Of a stretch of DNA of 64,000 bases, positions 25,772 to 34,865 are shown piece after piece. The stretch covers positions 496,001 through 560,000 of the forward strand of contig NZ_CP030118.1 in assembly GCF_006968745.1 (NCBI RefSeq). Reading direction: 5' to 3'. The notes below the pieces were generated by a model, which searched no databases, had not been told where the DNA came from, and saw only the letters and a list, made by a program, of their open reading frames with translations. How positions within the stretch are numbered: the first letter of the stretch is position 1; every line of letters starts with the position of its first letter. Both the position numbers and the translations under genes were made by a program. The DNA is from Brasilonema sennae CENA114. GTDB lineage: Bacteria; Cyanobacteriota; Cyanobacteriia; Cyanobacteriales; Nostocaceae.

Positions 25772-25961
25772 TTTTCAACTAATTCCACAAGGATTCCCCA
25801 TCCGCTGGATACAACACATTCACAGGGCACAGTGTTGTTCCCCAACAAAAACCTGTGTTTCACCCAATTGATAACCATCATATTGCAGTTGTCATCAATA
25901 ATTAATAAAGGAATAGAACCGCAAAAATACAAAGGCGGCAAAGAAAAGAGGTACAAAGTTT

Positions 25962-26357
25962 ATGAAAGTTAGCAAATCATACACAAGATTGCTTGTAAAA
26001 GATTGGAAGGCTTGTTTCTTGTTTTACAAAGATGTCATCGAATTTGATATTGCTGTAAAAGATGAAGAAGCCGGATATGCTGAGTTTAAAGCCGGAGAGA
26101 TGAGACTTGCCGTATCAAAGCGGCAAGAAATGGCACAAATGATTCACAATGCAGAAAAGCCTGCTCATGCAGAATGTCAAGACACTGTAGTATTAGTTTT
26201 TACAGTGCATAATCTAGAGGAGGAATATCAACGGCTCACACACAAAGGGGTGCAATTTAGTGTAACGCCGATGAATAATCCCTACTACGGAATGAAAACA
26301 GCTTATCTTCGAGATCCAGATGGAACCTTAATTGGTTTATACGAGTATCTTGTGTGA
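25962..26357 (+). CDS. VOC/glyoxalase-fold protein
   Basis: A 131-residue single vicinal-oxygen-chelate protein: YTRLLVKDWKACFLFYKDVI at the first beta-alpha unit, GYAEFKAGEMRLAV, VLVFTVHNLEEEYQRL and YLRDPDGTLIGLYEYL at the end. The family includes glyoxalase I, dioxygenases and resistance proteins. The canonical glyoxalase metal ligands are not complete, so the substrate is unknown. It sits 45 bases before the REC-thioredoxin reductase fusion, on the same strand. Confidence 0.8.
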   Translation: MKVSKSYTRLLVKDWKACFLFYKDVIEFDIAVKDEEAGYAEFKAGEMRLAVSKRQEMAQMIHNAEKPAHAECQDTVVLVFTVHNLEEEYQRLTHKGVQFSVTPMNNPYYGMKTAYLRDPDGTLIGLYEYLV

Positions 26358-26402
26358 TATATAAAAAAGCAACTATCTAAAAATGGAGGTCACCAAAGCG
26401 CT

Positions 26403-28067
26403 ATGGCTAAACCTGTCATCATAACGGTAGACGATGATCCAGAAGTTTTGCAAGCCGTGGCGCGGGACCTACGGCAGGAATATGGCGATCGCTTCCGAAT
26501 TATCCGCGCTGACTCTGGTGCCAGTGCCTTGGAAGCCTTGGAACAACTCAAACTTCGCAATCAGCCAGTGTCGCTGTTCCTTGTCGATCAACGGATGCCC
26601 CAGATGTCCGGCGTGGAGTTTTTGGAACAAGCCATGTCAATGTTCCCCGATGCAAAACGTGCCTTACTCACCGCCTACGCAGATACTGATGCCGCAATCC
26701 GTGCCATCAACAACACAAAAATAGATTACTACTTAATGAAGCCGTGGGATCCACCAGAAGAACGCTTGTATCCAGTGCTGGACGATTTACTTGATGACTG
26801 GCAAGCAGGCTTCCACCCACCGTTTGAAGGGATTCGCGTCATCGGTAACCGTTGGTCTCCCTATTCTCATCAAGTTAAAGATTTCCTCGCACGAAATCAA
26901 GTGCCTTACCAGTGGTTAGATATCGAATTATCTGAAGAGGCACAAAAACTAGTAGAGTACTCTGAGTGTGATAAATTACACTTACCTATCGTGCTGTTTG
27001 GGGATGGTTCCCATGTCATGCAGCCAACCAACCTGCAAGTTGCAGAGAAAATTGGACTACGAACCCAAGCAGAAAAACCGTTTTATGACTTGATTATCGT
27101 TGGTGGCGGTCCTGCTGGTTTAGCAGCTGCGGTCTATGCCGCATCAGAAGGACTACGCACGGTGATGATTGAACGTGAAGCCCCAGGAGGACAAGCCGGA
27201 ACAAGCTCACGTATTGAAAATTACCTTGGCTTTCCTACAGGTTTGAGTGGAGGTGATTTGGCACGGCGTGGTGTCACCCAAGCAAAACGGTTTGGAGTCG
27301 AAATTCTCACACCACAAGAAGTTAAGGGTATCCGCGTAGAAAATCAGTATCGATTTGTGCAACTAGAAGACGGTAGTGAAATCAGTTGCCACGCCCTGAT
27401 GTTAGCGCTAGGCGTGTCGTGGCGGCGGCTGGATATCCCTGGGCTTGATCGTTTGACAGGTGCAGGGGTGTATTACGGTGCTGCACAGGCCGAAGCAATG
27501 AGTTGCCAAGATGAAGACGTTTACATTGTGGGTGGCGCAAACTCAGCCGGACAAGCAGCAATGTACTTTTCTCGCTACGCCAAGCATGTGACGATGTTAA
27601 TACGTGGCGACTCCTTAACTAAGAGTATGTCCCAGTATCTGATTGACCAAATTGCACAAACACTTAATATTACAGTCAAGACACATACTAGTGTCAGAGA
27701 AGCAAAAGGAGAAACAAGTTTAGAATCCATTACTATTCACAATTCTTTAACAGGTGAAACGCAAACCGTTCCTGCAACATCACTGTTTATTTTTATTGGT
27801 GCAGTTCCCCGTACGGAATGGTTAGATGGTGTGATTGAACGAGACCAACACGGCTACATCATCACAGGTCCAGATTTGCAAAAAGATGGACAACGCATCA
27901 AAGGATGGACGCTAGAACGCGATCCCTTTTTGCTAGAAACCAACATCCCTGGTGTTTTTGCTGTGGGTGATGTGCGTCATGGTTCAGTCAAGCGAGTTGC
28001 TTCTGGTGTTGGTGAGGGTTCAATCTGCGTTCAGTTTGTTCATCGATACCTCAGCAATGTGTTGTGA
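26403..28067 (+). CDS. Response regulator-glutaredoxin-like-thioredoxin reductase fusion
   Basis: A 554-residue fusion. Residues 1-135 are a receiver domain (VDDDPEVL acidic pocket; phospho-acceptor D62 in FLVDQRMP; K near 113 in YYLMKPWD). Residues about 145-215 are a glutaredoxin/thioredoxin-like module, but the usual CPYC reads SPYS. From about 225 a class II thioredoxin reductase-like FAD/NAD(P)H part follows: GGGPAGLAAAVYAAS, VGGANSAGQAAMYF, and a final GVFAVGDVRHG. At the place of the redox-active CxxC it reads YYGAAQAEAMSCQ, so that disulfide is absent too. It may act as a signal-responsive flavoprotein. SD is GGAGGT. Confidence 0.9.
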   Translation: MAKPVIITVDDDPEVLQAVARDLRQEYGDRFRIIRADSGASALEALEQLKLRNQPVSLFLVDQRMPQMSGVEFLEQAMSMFPDAKRALLTAYADTDAAIRAINNTKIDYYLMKPWDPPEERLYPVLDDLLDDWQAGFHPPFEGIRVIGNRWSPYSHQVKDFLARNQVPYQWLDIELSEEAQKLVEYSECDKLHLPIVLFGDGSHVMQPTNLQVAEKIGLRTQAEKPFYDLIIVGGGPAGLAAAVYAASEGLRTVMIEREAPGGQAGTSSRIENYLGFPTGLSGGDLARRGVTQAKRFGVEILTPQEVKGIRVENQYRFVQLEDGSEISCHALMLALGVSWRRLDIPGLDRLTGAGVYYGAAQAEAMSCQDEDVYIVGGANSAGQAAMYFSRYAKHVTMLIRGDSLTKSMSQYLIDQIAQTLNITVKTHTSVREAKGETSLESITIHNSLTGETQTVPATSLFIFIGAVPRTEWLDGVIERDQHGYIITGPDLQKDGQRIKGWTLERDPFLLETNIPGVFAVGDVRHGSVKRVASGVGEGSICVQFVHRYLSNVL

Positions 28068-28228
28068 TAGTAATATGTCCGCAGCGAGCGGAACGAAGTG
28101 TAGCGTGGCAAACTGGGGTATTGGGGGATTTAGTGTACAGCCTACAGAGCATAACCCCAGAAGATTTGTGATCAACAAACTTCAAACGTTGTCCTAGAGC
28201 GTTGATATTCTAAACAATTATTGCCAGA

Positions 28229-28260
28229 TAAAAAAAAGCCTGGTGTTCCAGGCTTTTTTC
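28229..28260. terminator. Bidirectional rho-independent terminator
   Basis: AAAAAAAGCCTGG-tgtt-CCAGGCTTTTTT forms a strong stem with an A-run on one side and a T-run on the other, between the convergent REC-thioredoxin reductase and cytochrome c peroxidase genes, so it can serve both. Confidence 0.95.
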
Positions 28261-28282
28261 AATTAGGAACTACGTGACTTTC

Positions 28283-30631
28283 TCAAAAGGTTGCCAAGAA
28301 GTTCCGCAAAGGATTGCCACCGTTACGACCGACAGCTGGGATTTCCAAAAGAGAATCCGTAGCTTGCGTGGTACCGTCATTGGTTTTGACCTTGGGGTCG
28401 ATGGTCACAGAGTATTGGTTTCCTGGATGTCCGTTAGGGACAAACAGTTGCGGGTGGTCGAAGGGCGCTTTTTGCTTGCGGACTCGCTCATCAGTCAGCC
28501 CTTTCAAAAAGGCAACCAGTTGCTGTTTTTCTTCTGGTTTCAGGTTCAGCACTGGCAGACCGCCAAAGTCCCCGCCCCGGCTGTAAAAATCAACTACTTG
28601 CTCCAGGGTCGCTTGACCTCCATTGTGGAAGTAGGGGGCAGTGAGTTCCACATTGCGGAGTCCGGGTGCTTTAAAGGCTCCGTCTGCAATCACCGTTTCA
28701 CTAGGACTTAGCGGTGGATTAAGCGTAGGGGGATCTTCGCCGAGGAGCTGCTTAAATTTACCCTGCTGAGCTAGCCGTACCTCGGAGAGCGGATTGCCCA
28801 GGGGATTTCCTGAGTCGTCTTTATCACTCCTATCAAGAGCACCCAAACCGGGGTCTTCGTTGTTAGGTCTGACACCAATCCTAAAGAAGCCAGTGTCTTC
28901 AGCGGGGTTACCAGGTATGGGCGCACGTCCGATTCGTTTCCTTTGAGCTACATTACTTACTGAAGCGGCGGTCAATTCCGATCCAGCGTGGCAGCCAATG
29001 CACAGACCCTTGTTCTGGAAAACAGTCCACCCCTGCTGTTGCTGGGAAGTCAGGGCGCTAGTGTTCCCCGTTAAGAACTGGTCAAACGGTGTATCAGCAG
29101 ACACTAAAGTTGATTCGTACGCCTGAACTGCCAGCCCAAAGAACAGCGAGAAGTTATATTCCATCTGCGTATATTCGATAGTGCTCAAGCGGTTCTTCGG
29201 CTTATTGATGAAAGTGCGATCGCCAGTTTTTGGATCAACTCGGATGACCACATTTGATTGCCACCACTCCGGTTTGAAGGCGTCCCGGATCAACGCCTCG
29301 TAGGACTTTCTCAGACCTGGTTTGGACGAATAACGCGACGATCTGCTTAAAGAACCTAAAACGCTGTCATCATAAGCCACAATCTGCTTTGCAAGGGGAT
29401 CTAGGGCAAGTAGTTTCTTGCCGAGTTTTCTACCAAACCTTTTCAAAGGCGTTGGACTTGATGTCGAAGGTTGTTGCCTTGAGGAATCAGCGGTGTTGGT
29501 AGTGCTTTGGCTGTTTTGCGATGCTTGCGAATTAGGGTTATTCTCAACAGTCCGACCTTGTGCGTCAGTCACCGTAACTGTGTCCTCGTTTGTATCGGAC
29601 TGCGCAACCCGAAACGGCGCGATGACAGTGGTGTTTTCAAATGCCGTCTCGAAGGAATTAAGCGGTGGTCCCACCGCCTGTGAAGCTAGAGACGAATTAT
29701 TGAGACTGACTCGTACATCTTCCAGCCGCCTCGGACTGGTTGCTTTCAAAACAAAAGCATTCGAGTCTCTCAACCCCAAAGGATTCACCCCGTTGAAGGT
29801 GTTTTGAGCCAGTCCATCCCAGAAGTTACGAAAGTTGAACACGGCGTTAATCACCGACGGTGTATTGCGCGGCGTTACCCGACGTACGTTCGTGCCATTG
29901 ACATTGAAGACATCATCCTTTTTAGGAGTCACCTTGTCCTTATCACTGCCAGGAACAATGTCAACGAATTCTGACCGAAAAACCCCTTGAGAGCCAGTGA
30001 TGTCATTACTGTCGGACACAACGGTCGATGATATGTTATTTGGATCTGACAGCTTATGGAATGGGTAATCTCCTGCCGTTAACTGGTAGTTTGGACTGCC
30101 TCCCGTATTGAAAGTTATATCTATTTGATCTGGGTTAATCCGACCTGGGTTGATCTGGTTTTTGGATCTGCTGTCTGCCCCAGCATGAAAGTGACAACTG
30201 GCACAGGACTGGATGCCATCGCTGCCAAGCTGCATATCCCAGAAAAGAGATTTTCCTAGGGCGATCGCCGTTACCTTGTCCTTGATAAAATCGCCAAGAT
30301 TATCTGGTTCCGGAACCTTTATCTGACTCAGCGGAGGCGGTGCAGTTACCTGTGCCGATACAGTATGTCCGGCTAGGATTGCAGCCATCACCAGTGCAGC
30401 AATTGTCGTGCCCTTTTTTATTTTTATGCTCCTAAAAAATTTGGATGCCAGTTGGATCAGTCCACTTAGCATCCCTGCGACAAAGCTGACAATAGTTTTT
30501 GTTAGGAAAAAGAGCCTTGATAGCAGATGCATCAAGGGAGGAGCAGAACTCTTTTCCGTTTCTGTGCGTGCTTGAGTTGTATTTGTAAGTTTATCTAACT
30601 CAGGCAAACGACTATTTTTACCATTATTCAT
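28283..30631 (-). CDS. Large di-haem cytochrome c peroxidase family protein
   Basis: A 782-residue membrane-anchored or exported di-haem peroxidase (CcpA/MauG superfamily). Two haem c sites are visible: C143-x-x-C146-H147 in SCASCHFHAG and a second at about residue 545 in GLCIGCHAGSEL. N-terminal hydrophobic segments (about 40-62 and 75-92, ending VSAQV) indicate Sec export. At about residues 340-420 there is a long Asn/Ser/Gln/Thr-rich insert (NSQASQNSQSTTNTADSSRQ). Typical family members are 330-470 residues, so this is long. Reduces hydrogen peroxide in classic members; substrate here unknown. The C-terminal YSRGGDFGG...FLKGLTDE block is family-typical. Confidence 0.85.
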   Translation of the reverse strand: MNNGKNSRLPELDKLTNTTQARTETEKSSAPPLMHLLSRLFFLTKTIVSFVAGMLSGLIQLASKFFRSIKIKKGTTIAALVMAAILAGHTVSAQVTAPPPLSQIKVPEPDNLGDFIKDKVTAIALGKSLFWDMQLGSDGIQSCASCHFHAGADSRSKNQINPGRINPDQIDITFNTGGSPNYQLTAGDYPFHKLSDPNNISSTVVSDSNDITGSQGVFRSEFVDIVPGSDKDKVTPKKDDVFNVNGTNVRRVTPRNTPSVINAVFNFRNFWDGLAQNTFNGVNPLGLRDSNAFVLKATSPRRLEDVRVSLNNSSLASQAVGPPLNSFETAFENTTVIAPFRVAQSDTNEDTVTVTDAQGRTVENNPNSQASQNSQSTTNTADSSRQQPSTSSPTPLKRFGRKLGKKLLALDPLAKQIVAYDDSVLGSLSRSSRYSSKPGLRKSYEALIRDAFKPEWWQSNVVIRVDPKTGDRTFINKPKNRLSTIEYTQMEYNFSLFFGLAVQAYESTLVSADTPFDQFLTGNTSALTSQQQQGWTVFQNKGLCIGCHAGSELTAASVSNVAQRKRIGRAPIPGNPAEDTGFFRIGVRPNNEDPGLGALDRSDKDDSGNPLGNPLSEVRLAQQGKFKQLLGEDPPTLNPPLSPSETVIADGAFKAPGLRNVELTAPYFHNGGQATLEQVVDFYSRGGDFGGLPVLNLKPEEKQQLVAFLKGLTDERVRKQKAPFDHPQLFVPNGHPGNQYSVTIDPKVKTNDGTTQATDSLLEIPAVGRNGGNPLRNFLATF

Positions 30632-30924
30632 GGCTCATTTCTTTTTAAATATTTCCGGTTTTGTTGGCAAAAAGTTGTATTAGCTTATGCTAATTTTTTT
30701 GCCAAAATGTGCTTGTTTGCAACTAGTATAATTTGGGATAGTTAATGAAAAATAAAGCTACATTAAATTTTACATGAAGCTAATTTGACTTAATACTTTT
30801 TTGACAGTATATATCTTGTATATTTTGTTCCTTTTTTCTTTATAAAATACTATCTATTCAACTCGGATACCCGCCGAGTGTAGAATCTAAATCAAGTTAT
30901 CTACTATTAACGTAGGAGGTCATA
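30632..30924. promoter_or_regulatory. Divergent AT-rich promoter region
   Basis: A 293-base AT-rich interval between the divergently transcribed cytochrome c peroxidase and SOD genes, both peroxide/superoxide defence genes. Both promoters must lie here; shared control is plausible but I could not define -10/-35 boxes or a regulator site with confidence. Confidence 0.4.
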
Positions 30925-31542
30925 GTGATTAAGTTTTCACCACAAAAATCTCTGTTTATTTTCGCAGTCTCTGTTTGCTTGATGCTGATTTACACACTTA
31001 CATTAGGGCAACCCAGCATAGCGCAGAGTCCTATAGGAGGACGAGTTGAGCTTACAGGTACAGACATTAGTGGCACCCTAATCTTGAAGCAGCGAAATAA
31101 TGGATTAGTACGGATTCAGGGTTATATTCAAGGCAATCCAGCAACCCTAACTCCCGGTTTGCACGGACTCCACATTCATGCTGCAGGGGTGTGCGAACCA
31201 AATGCCCAACCTGCTTTTAGCACCACAGGTGGACACTTTGATCCTGGTCCGTTTGGTTCGGAACTTCCAGTAGAAGCAAACCATCCATATCACTTAGGTG
31301 ACTTGCCAAACCTAGTGGTGGATGAGCAGGGACAGGCAACATACAATGTGCTCACTAGTCGAGTCACCCTTAGTGAAAGTCCGGTGACTTTATTTGACGA
31401 AAATGGTAGTGCAATCATTATTCACTTATTACCGGATCAGCAAAAAGCGGGCGGAACAGCAGCAGAAGCTGGTGGTGGACGCTTAGCCTGTGGAATCGTA
31501 ACTCATGATTCTGGACAAGAGCAATCAAACGATCAAATTTGA
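30925..31542 (+). CDS. sodC: Cu/Zn superoxide dismutase, exported
   Basis: A 205-residue SodC that converts superoxide to oxygen and peroxide in the periplasm. The N-terminus is a signal peptide (hydrophobic about 10-30, then SIAQS). Metal ligands are visible in GLHGLHIHAAGVCEP, TTGGHFDPG, NHPYHLGDLPN and ENGSAIIIHLLPD, and the disulfide cysteine in GGGRLACGIV. The start is a GTG at 30925 with a strong AGGAGG at 30914-30919. Cu/Zn SOD is uncommon in cyanobacteria, which mostly use Fe, Mn or Ni enzymes. It diverges from the cytochrome c peroxidase gene. Confidence 0.9.
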   Translation: MIKFSPQKSLFIFAVSVCLMLIYTLTLGQPSIAQSPIGGRVELTGTDISGTLILKQRNNGLVRIQGYIQGNPATLTPGLHGLHIHAAGVCEPNAQPAFSTTGGHFDPGPFGSELPVEANHPYHLGDLPNLVVDEQGQATYNVLTSRVTLSESPVTLFDENGSAIIIHLLPDQQKAGGTAAEAGGGRLACGIVTHDSGQEQSNDQI

Positions 31543-31755
31543 TTACCCTTGCTGATGTGGAGTAACAAATTATTTGTCGTTATGAACGTTTTTAGTGTCA
31601 CTTAAGATAATGCTTATATAGTCACGCTCTATCAGGGATTCGCCAAATAGATAACATTGTTTTCTGGTTTTCTTACCTTTTAGGTATAGTCGTTGCCACG
31701 TAGATTAGGACATGAACTAATGAGAAAATATGGACATCACGAGATTTTCAACCCT

Positions 31756-31778
31756 GTTAAGCGTTAAGCGTTCCCTAC
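31756..31778. repeat. Core fragment of the TATAGGA-type MITE
   Basis: The 23 bases beginning GTTAAGCGTTAAGCGTTCCC are identical to the core of MITE copy 1 (2207-2229), but without recognisable termini here. The rest of the gap 31543-31913 shows no gene. Confidence 0.65.
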
Positions 31779-31913
31779 GTCCTAATAGAGTTGGCTATAG
31801 CTATATCTAAAAAACCATTATGTAAAACAGACTTTAGGTGAAAACGACATCTACTCAACACCTTTACGACACTTGTTTGATAACAAGACAAATAATTTGT
31901 TAGCTAACAACTC

Positions 31914-32000
31914 CAGGACTTACGCAACAAGGGAGAATGTCCGCAGCGCATACGCTGTCGGTCGCTGCGGACGGAATTACGTTGAAATGCGTAAGTCCTG
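31914..32000. mobile_element. 87-bp MITE with 13-bp TIRs and 5-bp target duplication
   Basis: Perfect 13-bp terminal inverted repeats (CAGGACTTACGCA / TGCGTAAGTCCTG), flanked by identical AACTC at 31909-31913 and 32001-32005. Inside lies a 10-bp palindrome GTCCGCAGCG / CGCTGCGGAC. It has no coding capacity and would need a transposase in trans. It inserted about 114 bases before the osmoprotectant transporter operon. Confidence 0.85.
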
Positions 32001-32113
32001 AACTCATATTGAAAGTATGGCTGTCTGAAGAGTTCAGTTACTACAGCAGTATTGAATTCCCCATATGACTAAAATCAGAAGATAATGACAGAAAACCACC
32101 TTGTAAATTACCC

Positions 32114-32863
32114 ATGTCGCAAGACAACCAAATTGCTGTCGAATTCGACAATGTTACCTTTAGCCGGAATAATCGACCTTTGGTATCAAACCTCAATTTC
32201 AGTATCCATCCGGGAGAGGCACTGATACTACTAGGACGTAGTGGTAGTGGCAAAACTACGACAATGAAATTAATCAATCGCCTATTTATACCTACACAAG
32301 GCGAAGTAGTATTTAATGGCATTCCCACAACTCAATGGGACGAAATTAGACTGAGGCGCAAGATTGGTTATGTGATTCAAGAAACAGGTTTATTTCCCCA
32401 TTTTACAGTGGAACGTAATGTGGGTTTAGTTCCATCTTTGCAAGGTTGGAAACCCAAACAGATTCAAACGCGAGTTCGTGAATTGTTGGATTTAGTTGGT
32501 TTAGAACCAGAAAAATTTGCTCAAAGATATCCACATGAACTTTCAGGAGGGCAAAGACAACGAGTTGGTGTCGCAAGGGCGCTAGCTGCAGATCCGCCAG
32601 TGTTGTTGATGGATGAACCTTTTGGCGCACTCGATCCAATCACGCGTTTAGAGCTGCAACAAGAATTTAAACGGTTACAGCAGGAACTCGGTAAGACAGT
32701 TGTGTTTGTCACTCACGATATCCAAGAAGCATTTCTGTTGGCATCAAGAATTGGGTTAATGGATGGAGGAAAATTAGTAGTGTTGGGTACACCAGAGGAA
32801 TTTCAGGGTTCTCAACACCCAGAAGCACTCGCATTTCTGCAATGTCTTAAACCAGCCCTATGA
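32114..32863 (+). CDS. Osmoprotectant ABC transporter ATP-binding protein (OpuCA/ProV-like)
   Basis: A 249-residue ABC ATPase: Walker A GRSGSGKT, Q-loop YVIQETGLFPH, signature LSGGQRQRVGVARAL, Walker B LLMDEPFGALD, and the H-loop in VFVTHDIQEAF. The sequence fits the quaternary-amine (glycine betaine/choline/carnitine) uptake subfamily, as do its two neighbours. The C-terminal CBS pair seen in some OpuCA proteins is absent. Its stop overlaps the permease start by four bases (ATGA), indicating translational coupling. Confidence 0.9.
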   Translation: MSQDNQIAVEFDNVTFSRNNRPLVSNLNFSIHPGEALILLGRSGSGKTTTMKLINRLFIPTQGEVVFNGIPTTQWDEIRLRRKIGYVIQETGLFPHFTVERNVGLVPSLQGWKPKQIQTRVRELLDLVGLEPEKFAQRYPHELSGGQRQRVGVARALAADPPVLLMDEPFGALDPITRLELQQEFKRLQQELGKTVVFVTHDIQEAFLLASRIGLMDGGKLVVLGTPEEFQGSQHPEALAFLQCLKPAL

Positions 32864-33501
32864 ACATCAACAACTTCTTCTTGATAAAATATGCTTCGCA
32901 AATCTTGGAACATAGTTTGGAACATTTGCTGTTGGTAGCAATTTCTATTGGGATTGCAGCTGTGATAGGTATTCCACTTGGTATACTAATTACTCGCCAG
33001 CGGAATCTTCGGGCACCAATTCTTGGTATTGCAAATATTATGCAAACTGTTCCCAGTCTAGCACTGTTTGGCTTGCTTATCCCCATACCTGTGATCGGCG
33101 GAATTGGAACAGTCCCCGCAGCTGTTGCCCTAATATTGTATTCTCTGTTACCACTGATTCGGAATACTTATACGGGTATTATTGGTGTTGATCCAGCCAT
33201 AATAGAAGCTGGGCGAGGCATGGGAATGACTGATAAACAACTGTTGCTTCAAGTGGAGATTCCCTTGGCTCTAAGTGTTATCCTAGCAGGGGTGCGGGTG
33301 GCAACAGTGATTGGAATAGGGATTGCAACTATAGCTGCGGCGATTGGTGCTGGTGGTTTAGGAGAGTTGATTTTTCGTGGTATTGTAACGGTTAATAATG
33401 AGTTAATTTTAGCTGGTGCAATTCCTGCAGCCGCGATCGCTTTGTTTGCTGATTTTACTATTGGTTGGTTGGAAGGAAAATTTCAAGTGACTAAAAAATA
33501 G
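32860..33501 (+). CDS. Osmoprotectant ABC transporter permease (OpuCB-like)
   Basis: A 213-residue inner-membrane permease with about five to six TM helices (LLLVAISIGIAAVIGIPLGI, LALFGLLIPIPVIGGIG, AVALILYSLLPLIRN, and others). The EAA-type loop is visible in IIEAGRGMGMTDKQLLLQVEIPLAL, which contacts the ATPase. It overlaps the preceding ATPase gene by four bases. OpuC systems often have a second permease; only one is here, so it probably works as a homodimer. Confidence 0.9.
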   Translation: MNINNFFLIKYASQILEHSLEHLLLVAISIGIAAVIGIPLGILITRQRNLRAPILGIANIMQTVPSLALFGLLIPIPVIGGIGTVPAAVALILYSLLPLIRNTYTGIIGVDPAIIEAGRGMGMTDKQLLLQVEIPLALSVILAGVRVATVIGIGIATIAAAIGAGGLGELIFRGIVTVNNELILAGAIPAAAIALFADFTIGWLEGKFQVTKK

Positions 33502-33544
33502 AGCGAATTAATTATAGTTCAGCAATAGTGAAGAAGATAGATAG

Positions 33545-34435
33545 ATGACAAAGAAAATCACCTTTTTCCTTGTAACTTTTGCTTTGGTAATAGGGATTGT
33601 CAGCTGCCAGTTTAATAAAAGTGGTGGTGACATTATTGTTGCTTCTAAAGGTCTTGGTGAGCAGGCTATTTTAAGCGAACTTTTAGCACAGCAAATCGAA
33701 GCAACAACGAATTTAAAAGTTGACCGACGCGACTTGCTTGGTACCTTTGTTTGTCATCAAGCTATAACTACTGGCAAAATTGATGCTTATGTTGAGTATA
33801 CAGGTACGGCTTTCACTGCTATTTTAAAACAAAAAGTAATTAACGATCCAAAAGAGGTTTATCAACGCTTAAAACAAGCTTATGCCCAGAAATTTAATTT
33901 GGAAGTGATGAAATCTTTGGGTTTTGAAAATACGTTTGCGATGATCATAAGGGGTGAAGAGGCAAGACGTTATAAGATTCAAACTCTCTCTGAAGCGGCT
34001 CAATATGCACCTCAGTGGCGAGCTGCTTTTGGTTACGAGTTTATGGACAGGGAAGATGGTTTCCCTGGATTGTCTAAAACCTACGGTTTACGCTTTGCCC
34101 AGTCTCCTCGGATTATGGATTTGGGATTGCTATACCGTGCGCTTTTACAAAAGCAAGTCAATATCATAAGTGCAAATTCTACTGATGGGCAAATATCTCG
34201 CTTAGGTTTAGTTGTACTAAAGGATGATAAACAGTATTTTCCACCTTATGAAGCAACTCCAATAATACGGAAAGAAACATTGCAAAAGTATCCGGAAGTT
34301 AGGAAGGCGATCGCCCAACTTAGTGGAAAAATTTCGGCAGATGAAATGCGCCACTTAAACAACTTGGTTGAGGCCGAGTTACGTGATGTTAAGGAAGTTG
34401 TCAGCGAGTTTCGCAAAGCCAACGGTTTAGCATAA
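33545..34435 (+). CDS. Osmoprotectant-binding lipoprotein (OpuCC/OpuAC-like)
   Basis: A 296-residue substrate-binding lipoprotein; the lipobox is IGIVSC with Cys at 21. The mature part carries the quaternary-amine-binding features IIVASKGLGEQAILSELLAQ, YVEYTGTAFTAILK, and STDGQISRLGLVVLKDDKQYFPPYEATPI. Pocket aromatics appear conserved, but the exact ligand (glycine betaine, choline, proline betaine) cannot be read. It is the third gene of the transporter operon, 43 bases after the permease. Confidence 0.9.
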   Translation: MTKKITFFLVTFALVIGIVSCQFNKSGGDIIVASKGLGEQAILSELLAQQIEATTNLKVDRRDLLGTFVCHQAITTGKIDAYVEYTGTAFTAILKQKVINDPKEVYQRLKQAYAQKFNLEVMKSLGFENTFAMIIRGEEARRYKIQTLSEAAQYAPQWRAAFGYEFMDREDGFPGLSKTYGLRFAQSPRIMDLGLLYRALLQKQVNIISANSTDGQISRLGLVVLKDDKQYFPPYEATPIIRKETLQKYPEVRKAIAQLSGKISADEMRHLNNLVEAELRDVKEVVSEFRKANGLA

Positions 34436-34715
34436 TCATGGTCTAATATCAAGTTCGGATGATTACTTATAATTAAGCCGCTCTGGTTTTTGGCTACCAG
34501 TGGTCGCAAGTTAGTCCTTGGATTAAGTCCTGCTGTTTCATAATTTCTTGGCAACGAAGTACCATAAGTTCTTCAAGGGTAGTGATGCATAGTAATGATC
34601 TATTGTCGTAGGAATGATACATTTTTGAACTGGTTCATATAAAGTATCAGAGTATGCTAACAGATGCTTGTATTTTATTGCGGGGTATGTATCATTGATT
34701 TTATTCAAATTCATC

Positions 34716-34836
34716 TTTTGATGTAAGTATGAATTAGGAACTCAGAAGTGATAGCCATGCAATAAATAACTCTCATTGAGGCATCTAAAAATTTGCCATA
34801 ATTAATCGAGGCAGTCATCAGTGGCGAATAAATTAT
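34716..34836 (+). pseudogene. Decayed duplicate of the vapB promoter and 5' coding region
   Basis: Bases 34716-34836 align without gaps at a constant 762-base offset to 35478-35598, covering the vapB leader and first codons. The ATG at 34757 corresponds exactly to the vapB ATG at 35519, but the third codon is TAA (ATG CAA TAA) and more stops follow, so this copy cannot encode an antitoxin. It is the left arm of a direct repeat that brackets the GNAT gene. Confidence 0.8.
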
Positions 34837-34865
34837 TATCATTTCTGCCTCACAACAACAGTACA

